This document shows, piece after piece, positions 32,939 to 39,578 of a stretch of 64,000 bases of DNA (its first letter is position 1; each line of letters starts with the position of its first letter). The DNA comes from Epilithonimonas tenax DSM 16811 (GTDB taxonomy: Bacteria; Bacteroidota; Bacteroidia; Flavobacteriales; Weeksellaceae). Under the pieces are notes generated by a model. That model ran no database searches. It saw only the letters and a list, made by a program, of their open reading frames with translations, and had not been told where the DNA came from. The position numbers were made by a program, and so were the translations under genes. Location: positions 61,900-125,899 of the forward strand of contig NZ_AUAA01000007.1 in the NCBI RefSeq assembly GCF_000428485.1. Reading direction: 5' to 3'.

Positions 32939-33262
32939 TTATTTTTTCAAACTTTTAATGAGTTCTTCTACTTCTTTAGGCATTTCTTTATTTGTAAAAT
33001 TAAAGATTATAATGCCTGTCGAATTGTCTTTATTATCAAAGGTATTGTTGCTAATTCTAACTTTCTGATCATCTAAAAAAAGATCTTGAATCTCAACTCC
33101 AAAAATATCAGCTAATTTAGGTAGATATTGAGACTTTATATCAGAGGTTTCATTTTCCCAATTGATATATGTGCTTCTGTCTAAACCAAGCATATCAGCA
33201 ATCTCCTGCTGAGAAAATTTTGTTTTACTTCTAAATTTTTTAAGATTCGTGCCTATTGCCAT
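32939..33262 (-). CDS. XRE-family HTH regulator of the first toxin locus
   Basis: 107 residues from ATG 33262 (MAIGTNLKKFRSKTKF). A longer frame begins at 33370 but would start upstream of the likely promoter at 33277-33307, so I reject it. The HTH is FSQQEIADMLGLDRSTYINWEN, with DIKSQYLPKLADIFGVEIQDLF after it; the C-terminal tail ends KEMPKEVEELIKSLKK. It is divergent from the lipoprotein toxin scaffold 152 bases away and may repress it. A decayed relative sits in the same position at the second toxin locus. Confidence 0.85.
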   Translation of the reverse strand: MAIGTNLKKFRSKTKFSQQEIADMLGLDRSTYINWENETSDIKSQYLPKLADIFGVEIQDLFLDDQKVRISNNTFDNKDNSTGIIIFNFTNKEMPKEVEELIKSLKK

Positions 33263-33276
33263 AATTGTATTTTTGA

Positions 33277-33307
33277 CAAATTTATGCTTTTGTGGTAAAA
33301 ACCCAAC
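33277..33307 (-). promoter_or_regulatory. Probable promoter of the XRE regulator
   Basis: On the minus strand TAAATTTG (33284-33277) followed by T matches the -7 consensus, and GTTG (33307-33304) lies 19 bases upstream in the -33 position. Transcription would begin near 33270, eight bases before ATG 33262. That is the evidence for the shorter start of the regulator. Confidence 0.6.
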
Positions 33308-33413
33308 ATTATTTGTTGATTTTCTGCTACGGGAATTTTCAGTATTCCTTTTTATTTTTACAAAAATCATTATTATTAAAAAAATTTATTAATTTTAAAA
33401 AAACAAAACACTT

Positions 33414-34064
33414 ATGAAAAAAACCCATTTATTCTGGTTTGCTATGCTAGCATTCCTTTTGTTGGGTTGTAGGAACGAAGACTTTTCAAACAGTCTTGCA
33501 GAGTCTAAAAGGGAAGAAGAATTCTTCCGGAACAACACCGAGGGCGCTGATTTTAAAAACGTCAACACCTCGTTGGTCTCCAGCACCATTTCCAAACTGA
33601 AGAACCTTAATGACAAGACTGATTTTATTTCAAAGCTTTCTGACAAAGACGGGCTGCCGGCCTAGAACTACATTGCCAAATCGAAAATCAAAACAGCCAA
33701 TAAAGGTGGCGATGGCGGGCAGATCCTGATTGTTCCCCTGAAAGTGGAAGATGGTTTCCTCTCATCTTTGATGTACATCAAAAACGCAGATTCTTCAGAT
33801 CCTACTGTCTACACGGTTACCAATGAACAGCTGAAAGATTTTGCTGAAAACAAAAGTATAGACAAGGACACTCGCGAAAGCATCTTGAGGACATTTATCT
33901 CTTTTGATAATGCGATGTTCGGGTCGAGACTATATTCTTCCATTCCCTCTGATCTCTTTGAAAATGTGCCTTTAAAAGAAAATCATGATCATAAAAGTTT
34001 TGTCATTGGGCAACATGATCCCACCCAGAATTTGGATATTGAGCAGTTCCTTGTTCGTAAATAA
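33414..34064 (+). pseudogene. Lipoprotein toxin scaffold, copy 1: interrupted by a stop and lacking the toxin tip
   Basis: MKKTHLFWFAMLAFLLLGCRNED is a lipoprotein signal with lipobox LLGC. The frame continues through FSNSLAESKREEEFFRNN to GLPA and hits TAG at 33663-33665, where copy 2 has TGG (LPAWNYIAKSK). The same frame then runs to 34064 through GGQILIVPLKVEDGFLSSL, YTVTNEQLKDFAEN and FDNAMFGSRLYSSIPSDLFE, all shared with copy 2. After NLDIEQFLVRK it ends, without the Cys-rich segment, linker and toxin domain of copy 2. Bases 33471-33535 are identical to 62109-62173. Downstream lie displaced toxin tips and immunity candidates. Confidence 0.8.
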
Positions 34065-34075
34065 ATTTTAAAAAA

Positions 34076-34642
34076 ATGAAAAATATATTATTCTTAACAA
34101 TATTTGTTATTTCGATGTCTTGTCAAGCGCAGGAATATCCATTAAAAACCGATTATACAGAAGTCCCGAATAATTCTTATCTAAAAGATATAAATAATGA
34201 ACTACAAAATTTTATAGGGACATGGACTGGTTATTATTCTAATCAAAAAATTACATTATATATTTCTAAAGAGAATCATAAATTTTTTGAAGGTAGTATT
34301 ACAAAATATTATCAAGATGTTTTATCTGTAAAATTTATTATTACAAATGGTAATATCATTTTACAGGATACCCAAAATATGTCTTTTCAACCAAATCAAA
34401 TCAGACATTCTATTTATAGCCGATGGGCAGAAGATAATGGAAATACTTTACTATTATATTATGGGGGTACAAACTGTGGCGTCGGTTGGGGAGATATTTA
34501 TCTGAAAAAGATAAATGCTACACAGATATCCTGGGAATACCTGCCTAATGATATCATCCTCGATAGTAGTACATGTCCGGCAGGAACAGACATTAATATC
34601 TATCTTCCGGAGACAAAGGATTTGATATTTACGAAACAATAG
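34076..34642 (+). CDS. DUF6705-like lipoprotein, candidate immunity protein 1
   Basis: 188 residues. LTIFVISMSCQAQ is a lipoprotein signal. The mature part YPLKTDYTEVPNNSYLKDIN, GTWTGYYSNQKITLYISKEN, YYQDVLSVKFIITNG and EDNGNTLLLYYGGTNCGVGWG is a beta-rich domain paralogous to the gene at 35202. The family, DUF6705 as I recall it, is common in Chryseobacterium. The gene is noticeably more AT-rich than its neighbours. It starts 12 bases after the scaffold pseudogene, the place of an immunity gene in toxin loci; that role is inference. Confidence 0.72.
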   Translation: MKNILFLTIFVISMSCQAQEYPLKTDYTEVPNNSYLKDINNELQNFIGTWTGYYSNQKITLYISKENHKFFEGSITKYYQDVLSVKFIITNGNIILQDTQNMSFQPNQIRHSIYSRWAEDNGNTLLLYYGGTNCGVGWGDIYLKKINATQISWEYLPNDIILDSSTCPAGTDINIYLPETKDLIFTKQ

Positions 34643-34647
34643 TTAAC

Positions 34648-34669
34648 AAAGCATCAGCAATGGGGCTTT
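34648..34669 (+). repeat. Cassette-junction repeat R1
   Basis: AAAGCATCAGCAATGGGGCT plus TT. Nearly the same 22 bases recur at 35784-35805 and 36213-36234. The ends AAAGC and GCTTT are complementary, so each can also form a small hairpin just after a stop codon. It lies immediately downstream of DUF6705 gene 1 and starts the displaced toxin cassette 1. Confidence 0.55.
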
Positions 34670-34690
34670 ATGTTTTGAAAATTAATAGAT

Positions 34691-35183
34691 TATCTAACTA
34701 CAAAATAATACGATTGCACAGAGATTTAAAACATATCCATCGCATCTAATAATTCTTTGGAGAAATCTCAGAATGCCAATATGGGGATTAATTTCTTTAT
34801 GGATAATCCCGGCGCTAAGTGGCAGGATTTTCTGAACCAAGTGGCAAATACACCCTGCGCCAAAACAAAAGCATTAATAGAGGGAGCTGATGTAAAACCT
34901 AAGCTAGAGCAGCTATACACCAAAGCAAAATCAATAGGCGGAGGTGAACTGGGCTTTATGATAAAAAATAATGGCACGCCTACTGATATGATACCTGGCG
35001 GTTGGTTCTCCATACGGAAATTATACCAGCACCAAAGGCGTGGAGGAATTATTCTTTTATATACTTGGTAAAATGGGGATAGAGAAAAGCCAGATGATCC
35101 TGCATCGGATAGATAAGAATGGAAATATTAATAATGTAACTCTTGGCACAGATGGGAAACCCAAAGATACTGCCTGCCAATAA
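34691..35183 (+). pseudogene. Displaced toxin C-terminal cassette 1 (frameshifted)
   Basis: The segment begins in the conserved pre-toxin region: its DNA ATACGATTGCACAGAG matches copy 2 of the full toxin. It continues in frame as KSQNANMGINFFMDNPGAKWQDFL, then into a unique tip (LIEGADVKPKLEQLYTKAKS, then GGGELGFMIKNNGTPTDMIP). Near 35010 the frame shifts; the continuation reads YGNYTSTKGVEELFFYILGK, MGIEKSQMILHRIDKNGNI, ending PKDTACQ at 35183. There is no start codon context or signal peptide of its own. I read it as an orphan toxin tip once fused to a scaffold. The toxin activity is not recognisable. Confidence 0.7.
34763..34800 (+). repeat. 38-nt toxin junction repeat, copy in cassette 1
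   Basis: Encodes KSQNANMGINFFM. All 38 bases are identical to 35869-35906 and 63066-63103. Identity at all codon positions in otherwise diverged genes indicates recent gene conversion or use as a recombination site where toxin tips are exchanged. Confidence 0.85.
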
Positions 35184-35201
35184 ATTTAAAATAAAACAAT
35201 T

Positions 35202-35777
35202 ATGAAACAAATAATATTATTAGTCACATTGGTAATGGGTTTGACGGCTTGCAACGCCCAAATCTATCCTCTGAATACCTTTTTCGAAGATGTTCCCAAC
35301 TATTCTTATATGAAAGATCTGGATAATCTTTTGTCGCCTTATGTAGGTACCTACAAGGCTACCTATGACGGCAATGAGACCACATTATATATTACTAAAG
35401 AAGATAAAAAGCTTACCGATTATGGACCCAACGATAAAAAATATTACGAGGATGTTCTTCATATAAAATATACTGTAAAGAAAATATCGTCAGGCGTAAT
35501 ATTGCAGGACACTAGAAATCCTATAGACCCCAAAAGAAATAAAATTATAAGCATTGGAACTAATACATTAGACAATAATAGTGTAGAACTTATACATTTT
35601 GGAGGAGCTTGTGAGATTGGTGGTGGAAGTATAAAGCTAAGAAAGCCCTCTGCTAACCAGATCAGCTGGTCTTACTATCCGGACTCTTTACTTTTAAACG
35701 TAGCAGATTGCCCACTTAGCATAGACAGGAAGATCTATCTCCCGGATGTAGAGAATCTGATATTTATAAAGCAATAA
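35202..35777 (+). CDS. DUF6705-like lipoprotein, candidate immunity protein 2
   Basis: 191 residues, lipoprotein signal LLVTLVMGLTACNAQ. Paralogous to the 188-residue gene at 34076: YPLNTFFEDVPNYSYMKDLD, YVGTYKATYDGNETTLYITK, YYEDVLHIKYTVKK, QDTRNP, HFGGACEIGGGSIKLRK, QISWSYYPDSLLLNVADCP and a shared ending (YLPDVENLIFIKQ versus YLPETKDLIFTKQ). It follows cassette 1 by 18 bases, as an immunity gene follows its toxin. A periplasm-facing lipoprotein could neutralise a periplasm-acting toxin; that is inference. Confidence 0.72.
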   Translation: MKQIILLVTLVMGLTACNAQIYPLNTFFEDVPNYSYMKDLDNLLSPYVGTYKATYDGNETTLYITKEDKKLTDYGPNDKKYYEDVLHIKYTVKKISSGVILQDTRNPIDPKRNKIISIGTNTLDNNSVELIHFGGACEIGGGSIKLRKPSANQISWSYYPDSLLLNVADCPLSIDRKIYLPDVENLIFIKQ

Positions 35778-35783
35778 ATGATA

Positions 35784-35805
35784 AAAGCCTCAGCAATGGT
35801 GCTTT
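35784..35805 (+). repeat. Cassette-junction repeat R2
   Basis: AAAGCCTCAGCAATGGTGCT plus TT, seven bases after the DUF6705 gene 2 stop and directly before cassette 2. See R1 (34648) and R3 (36213). Confidence 0.55.
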
Positions 35806-36196
35806 TTGGAACAAAATACCAGTTTTGCGCAGAAGTTCAGAAATTATCTGGTTATCAACGCCCTGATAAAATCTCAGAATGCCAATATGGGGATTAATTT
35901 CTTTATGGATAATCCCGGAGCTGCGTGGCAGGATTTTCTGAATATGGTGCAAAAGACGCCGTGTGAGAATATAAAAGCGCAGAGAGAATACGGTTTTCCA
36001 AAACAAAATAACAGATCTACAGGGAAAAACAGGTCTAAAGAAAGAGACAGGATACATCCAGAAGAACAGTGTCAATACTAAAGCTGTGCAAGATTTATTT
36101 AAACTGAAAGAATTAGACCACTGGTCATCAGCAAAAATTTATAATATTCCGGTTAAAACCCAATTTAAAATTAGTATTTTTATTGTCAAGAAATAG
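35806..36196 (+). pseudogene. Displaced toxin C-terminal cassette 2 (frameshifted)
   Basis: NTSFAQKFRNYLVINALIKS, then QNANMGINFFMDNPGAAWQDFL reproduces the conserved junction of the full toxin and of cassette 1. The unique tip begins NMVQKTPCENIKAQRE. Near 35985 the frame shifts by one; the continuation reads NTVFQNKITDLQGKTGLKKE, TGYIQKNSVNTKAVQDLFKL, KELDHWSSAKIYNIP and ends ISIFIVKK at 36196. As in cassette 1 there is no signal peptide. It is a second orphan tip with a sequence different from cassette 1 beyond the junction; activity not recognised. Confidence 0.7.
35869..35906 (+). repeat. 38-nt toxin junction repeat, copy in cassette 2
   Basis: Identical to 34763-34800 and 63066-63103. 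Identity between cassettes 1 and 2 continues past the 38 bases with a few substitutions through GTGGCAGGATTTTCTGAA. Confidence 0.85.
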
Positions 36197-36212
36197 AATA
36201 CTATAATTAACA

Positions 36213-36234
36213 AAAGCCTCAGCAATAGTGTTTT
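36213..36234 (+). repeat. Cassette-junction repeat R3
   Basis: AAAGCCTCAGCAATAGTGTT plus TT, 17 bases after the end of cassette 2 and 41 bases before the next gene. Its right arm has lost complementarity (GTTTT instead of GCTTT), so a hairpin function is doubtful here, while the repeat itself remains clear. Confidence 0.5.
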
Positions 36235-36274
36235 CCCACCATCACAATTTTAAAACATAAAGATTATACAATCA

Positions 36275-36928
36275 ATGAAAATATTTTTACAAGCCATATT
36301 GATATGTTGTTTCATTTTTGCATCAGGGCAAAAACTAGTAATCTCTGGCAAAACTGCCAAATCTAAAACATTCCATTTTGATTTTTTAGTGTACTACAGT
36401 ACAGAAATTGATGGCGAAACCCGGGAAGTTTTAGGTTACATCAACTCGAAAAATCAAAACTACGCCATGAAAATCATTAAATACAGCAACACAGATATCC
36501 GTGCAAAGCTGTATTCTGAAGATGATAAACAGACTTTTAATTTTAAAGTCAAAGAATCGATTTCTAACGGAGAAGTGAATTTTGATTTCACATATCAGGA
36601 TTCATTTTATCTGGGTTACCAGCGATCTTATAATCAGCCTTATTCATTCACAAAAGTTGATGACAATACTTTAAGGCTTGATGTATATACCAACAAAAAA
36701 CGTAAAAAAATATTGGAAAGTCATACGATGAAAATTGGACAGTACAGTGCTCAGCTTTATCCGGCATACCAGTTTTTTTTCGTGCATCACAGTGATTTGG
36801 GAGGCAAGATGAATTATCCGGAAAATATATTTGTTGAGGAAGCCGTGTATCTCTGCGAAGACGGAAAAAGAGGAAACGCAAAATTACAGGAAATAAGAAA
36901 AATTAATTTTGACTTGGCAATACCGTAA
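36275..36928 (+). CDS. Secreted protein of unknown function, last gene of the first toxin locus
   Basis: 217 residues, signal peptide ~1-18 (FLQAILICCFIFASGQ). The mature protein is beta-rich and basic: KLVISGKTAKSKTFHFDFLV, then YINSKNQNYAMKIIKYSNTD, then KESISNGEVNFDFTYQDSFY. There is one late cysteine (YLCEDGKRG). No lipobox. Its place directly behind cassette 2 and repeat R3 makes it a candidate immunity gene for that toxin tip, but the sequence itself gives no functional clue and I do not recognise the family. Confidence 0.6.
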   Translation: MKIFLQAILICCFIFASGQKLVISGKTAKSKTFHFDFLVYYSTEIDGETREVLGYINSKNQNYAMKIIKYSNTDIRAKLYSEDDKQTFNFKVKESISNGEVNFDFTYQDSFYLGYQRSYNQPYSFTKVDDNTLRLDVYTNKKRKKILESHTMKIGQYSAQLYPAYQFFFVHHSDLGGKMNYPENIFVEEAVYLCEDGKRGNAKLQEIRKINFDLAIP

Positions 36929-37009
36929 GCTATGATTTCGGCCACAAAACAACTTAAACCTTCAACATTCAGGATCATCAGCTCCATCGAGACCCTTCTG
37001 CAACAGGCA

Positions 37010-37040
37010 TTTGCTATATCTCTATAAAGTTATATATTTA
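37010..37040 (+). promoter_or_regulatory. Probable promoter of the HMG-CoA lyase-like gene
   Basis: TTTG (37010-37013), 19 bases, TATATTTA (37033-37040), followed by G. One base differs from the TAnnTTTG consensus. Predicted transcription start is about 15 bases before ATG 37063. Confidence 0.55.
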
Positions 37041-37062
37041 GGACACAGAAAATCAAGTTAAA

Positions 37063-37911
37063 ATGTTCTTAACCGAATGTCCACGTGACGCCATGCAAGG
37101 CTGGGGAGAATTGATCCCGACGCAAACGAAAATAGATTATATCAACAGGCTGATGGATGTTGGTTTTGATGTGCTGGATTGCGGCAGCTTTGTAAACCCG
37201 AAAACAATGCCTCAAATGGCAGATTCCGGAACTGTACTGGACGAGATTGATAAATCACTTTCCAACACAAAACTTTCCGTAATTGTTGCCAATCTGAAAG
37301 GTGCAGAGAAAGCTTTGAGCCACGAACAGGTGGATATTTTGGGATTTCCATTTTCAATTTCCGAAACGTTCCAGCACAGAAACACAAATAAAAGCCGTGA
37401 AGAAGCTTTTACGGAGGTTGTAAAGATCCTGGAGTTGGCAAAATCTGAAAGCAGACAGCTCAATCTTTACTTCTCTATGGCCTTCGGAAATCCTTACGGT
37501 GAAAGCTGGAAATGGGAAGATGTGGATTTTTGGGCGAAACGTTTTCAGGAAATCGGAATCAAAGACATTTTACTTTCTGATACAACTGGCGTCGGTAATG
37601 TGGAGAAAATTTCGCTTCTGTTCAATAAGATTCCTTCGAAATACCCTGAGATTAATTTCGGAGCGCATTTCCATAATCGTTATGAGGATTCTTATATCAA
37701 ACTGAAAGCGGCTTATGACGAAGGTTGCAGAAGATTTGACAGCGCCATCAAGGGCATTGGCGGTTGTCCGATGGCGAAGGATGATCTGGTTGGGAATATG
37801 CCGACGGAGAAAGTTTTTACCTTTATGTCCTCGGAAAAGTTGGATATCAAACAGAACCTTCTACATTTCGAAAGCGCTTACAATATGGCTAAAGATATTT
37901 TTCATTTCTAA
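37063..37911 (+). CDS. Hydroxymethylglutaryl-CoA lyase-like enzyme
   Basis: 282 residues, a DRE-TIM metallolyase barrel. TECPRDAMQGWGELIPTQTK starts the barrel with the catalytic Arg/Asp-type motif. DVLDCGSFVNPKTMPQMADS is typical of HMG-CoA lyases. ISDTT-like LLSDTTGVGNVEKI and GAHFHNRYEDSYIK supply metal-binding residues. GIGGCPMAKDDLVGNMPTE near 230 carries the active-site cysteine loop. It cleaves HMG-CoA to acetoacetate and acetyl-CoA in leucine catabolism. It stands alone with its own likely promoter, and marks the right border of the toxin locus. Confidence 0.93.
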   Translation: MFLTECPRDAMQGWGELIPTQTKIDYINRLMDVGFDVLDCGSFVNPKTMPQMADSGTVLDEIDKSLSNTKLSVIVANLKGAEKALSHEQVDILGFPFSISETFQHRNTNKSREEAFTEVVKILELAKSESRQLNLYFSMAFGNPYGESWKWEDVDFWAKRFQEIGIKDILLSDTTGVGNVEKISLLFNKIPSKYPEINFGAHFHNRYEDSYIKLKAAYDEGCRRFDSAIKGIGGCPMAKDDLVGNMPTEKVFTFMSSEKLDIKQNLLHFESAYNMAKDIFHF

Positions 37912-38028
37912 ATCGATGCTGAGAATATAAATAATATCATATTTATACAATAAAGACTATTCCAAATTTCTAATCCCGAAAAAATAGCGTAAATTTATTA
38001 CAGAAAAAACAATTAAAAAACTATCGTT

Positions 38029-38433
38029 ATGACTTCAAAAACTACTTACTTAGGCGACTTAAAAATTGAATCTGTTCACGAAGCTTCCGGCGACGTTTTC
38101 TCCACTTATGTACCATCTAATGACTTTACAGTTAGAGAGTATTTTTCTCCCACAGATATCTTTGCAACGGCATTGGCAGAGAGCGCATTTGCTTCCCTTG
38201 TTGTTTTGGGAAAAGATAGAAATGTAGATATTACAGGAGCCACTTGCGAACTAAAAAAAACGATGTACTTTGAGCCTAGAAGAATAGGTGAGATCTTCGC
38301 AGTATTCAAATTTCCTCATTCTTATACCGCAGAAGAGCAGGAATTTGTGGAGCACACGGTGAAAACAAGTCCTGTTTATCTCAGCTTGCATCCGGAAATC
38401 AAGAAAATACTTTTATTCGAATATAAAAACTAA
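38029..38433 (+). CDS. OsmC-like protein lacking both redox cysteines
   Basis: 134 residues with the OsmC fold order: KTTYLGDLKIESVHEASGDV, then REYFSPTDIFATALAESAFASL (the helix that normally carries the first cysteine), CELKKTMYFEPRRIGEIF and TVKTSPVYLSLHPEIK. Family members have Cys in the AxxCxA helix and in CPVxxSLHPD. Here the positions read AESAFAS and TSPVYLS, so both are absent; the one cysteine (Cys in ATCELKK) is elsewhere. Peroxidase activity is therefore unlikely. A strong terminator follows. Confidence 0.85.
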   Translation: MTSKTTYLGDLKIESVHEASGDVFSTYVPSNDFTVREYFSPTDIFATALAESAFASLVVLGKDRNVDITGATCELKKTMYFEPRRIGEIFAVFKFPHSYTAEEQEFVEHTVKTSPVYLSLHPEIKKILLFEYKN

Positions 38434-38444
38434 AACAAAAAAAT

Positions 38445-38479
38445 TCCTGCTCAAAAAATATATGCAGGAGTTTTTTTTT
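38445..38479 (+). terminator. Rho-independent terminator after the OsmC-like gene
   Basis: TCCTGC (38445-38450), 13-base loop, GCAGGA (38464-38469), then GTTTTTTTTT. It also covers the stop of the convergent DUF59 gene. Confidence 0.8.
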
Positions 38480-38804
38480 ATAACATACCAAGTTCAAACT
38501 TGGCTTCTTCGCTCATCATCTCTTTGGTCCAGGTTGGCTCAAAGGTGAGTTCTATTTTAGCAGATTTTACGCCTTCTACGCCACGTACTTTATCTTCCAC
38601 CTCTACCGGCAGCGTTTCTGCAACTGGACAATTTGGAGAGGTCAAAGTCATTATGACCAAGACGTCAGCGTCTTCCGAGATCTGTACATCATATACCAAT
38701 CCCAACTCGTAAATATCCACAGGGATTTCCGGGTCATAAACAGATTTCAGTTCCTTGATAATTTCTTCACCTATATCTGCAATTTGATCGTCTGTCAATT
38801 TCAT
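38478..38804 (-). CDS. DUF59/MIP18-family Fe-S maturation protein (SufT/PaaD-like)
   Basis: 108 residues. DPEIPVDIYELGLVYDVQIS and TLTSPNCPVAETLPVEVED are the two MIP18/DUF59 blocks, the second holding the conserved cysteine. ELTFEPTWTKEMMSEEAKFELG is the usual C-terminus (WTxxxMSEEA). Such proteins help transfer or assemble Fe-S clusters. It starts two bases after the stop of the exonuclease gene on the same strand, so the two form an operon. Confidence 0.92.
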   Translation of the reverse strand: MKLTDDQIADIGEEIIKELKSVYDPEIPVDIYELGLVYDVQISEDADVLVIMTLTSPNCPVAETLPVEVEDKVRGVEGVKSAKIELTFEPTWTKEMMSEEAKFELGML

Positions 38805-38805
38805 T

Positions 38806-39501
38806 TTAATCTAATCTTTTTAGTAAATCTTCCTGCCGCATACGCCGGAAAACGTTGGCCAAAGTTAAGACATCTTTTTCACAATAATGAATGATTCTGT
38901 CTATATCACCTTCTTTGTAGTATATATCGGCAACCATACTGCCATCGATGTCGTCTTTTGGTGTTGGTATTCCGAAAATGTGAGCCAGCAATTCCAAGGA
39001 AACATAACTTTTCCAGTCTCCGAATTTCCAGAGTTCCATCGTATCAATATGAGGGATTTCCCAAGGCTTTTTACCAAACATCTGAAAAGGCGTTGGCGGT
39101 TGGATCCCGTGAACCAAAAGTCGTCTTGCAATGTAAGGAAAATCGAATTCTTTCCCATTGTGCGCACAAAGGATCACGTTGTTCATCCTGGGAACATTGA
39201 ACAATTCACAGAATTCTATTAATAAACTTTTCTCTTCTCCTGAGAATGTTTTGATTTTGAGCTTTCCAGAATTGCTATCAATCATCCCGATGGAAATACA
39301 AATAATCATTCCGAATTCTGCCATGATTCCAGCACGTTGCTCATAGAATTCAGAAGCCTCTACCTCGTCCTTCCTTTGAGATTTGGTTTTCTTATCCCAT
39401 AGATATTGACTGGTAGGGTCAAGGTTAATCCAGGAGTCAATTTGGGGAACGGTTTCTATATCCAGAAAAAGAACATTTTCAATGGGAAGTTTGTGGATCA
39501 T
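38806..39501 (-). CDS. 3'-5' exonuclease, DEDDy (PolB-like) family
   Basis: 231 residues of RNase H-like fold. NVLFLDIETVP is ExoI (Asp-x-Glu), LCAHNGKEFDFPYIARRLL is ExoII, and IIHYCEKDVLTLANV is ExoIII with Tyr-x(3)-Asp, which makes it DEDDy. The layout with KSYVSLELLAHIFGIPTPKDDIDG between them matches the predicted PolB-like exonuclease family found as a stand-alone protein in Bacteroidota. A role in DNA or RNA end processing is likely; the partner polymerase is not encoded here. Confidence 0.9.
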   Translation of the reverse strand: MIHKLPIENVLFLDIETVPQIDSWINLDPTSQYLWDKKTKSQRKDEVEASEFYEQRAGIMAEFGMIICISIGMIDSNSGKLKIKTFSGEEKSLLIEFCELFNVPRMNNVILCAHNGKEFDFPYIARRLLVHGIQPPTPFQMFGKKPWEIPHIDTMELWKFGDWKSYVSLELLAHIFGIPTPKDDIDGSMVADIYYKEGDIDRIIHYCEKDVLTLANVFRRMRQEDLLKRLD

Positions 39502-39526
39502 CTGTATTTTGTTTCTATAAAATTAA

Positions 39527-39556
39527 TAAAAAAAACCCAACATCTCTGCTGGGTTT
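39527..39556 (-). terminator. Terminator of the alternative complex III operon
   Basis: On the minus strand AACCCA (39555-39550), 10-base loop, TGGGTT (39539-39534), then a run of T to about 39527. It lies ~23 bases past the actF stop, so the operon ends here and does not run into cytochrome oxidase genes. Confidence 0.75.
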
Positions 39557-39578
39557 TATATGTTCTAGACTAAAATGC

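Noticed and set aside
33263..33370. N-terminal extension of the XRE regulator from the upstream ATG
   Set aside because: It would start upstream of the likely promoter (33277-33307) and adds residues without similarity to HTH proteins.
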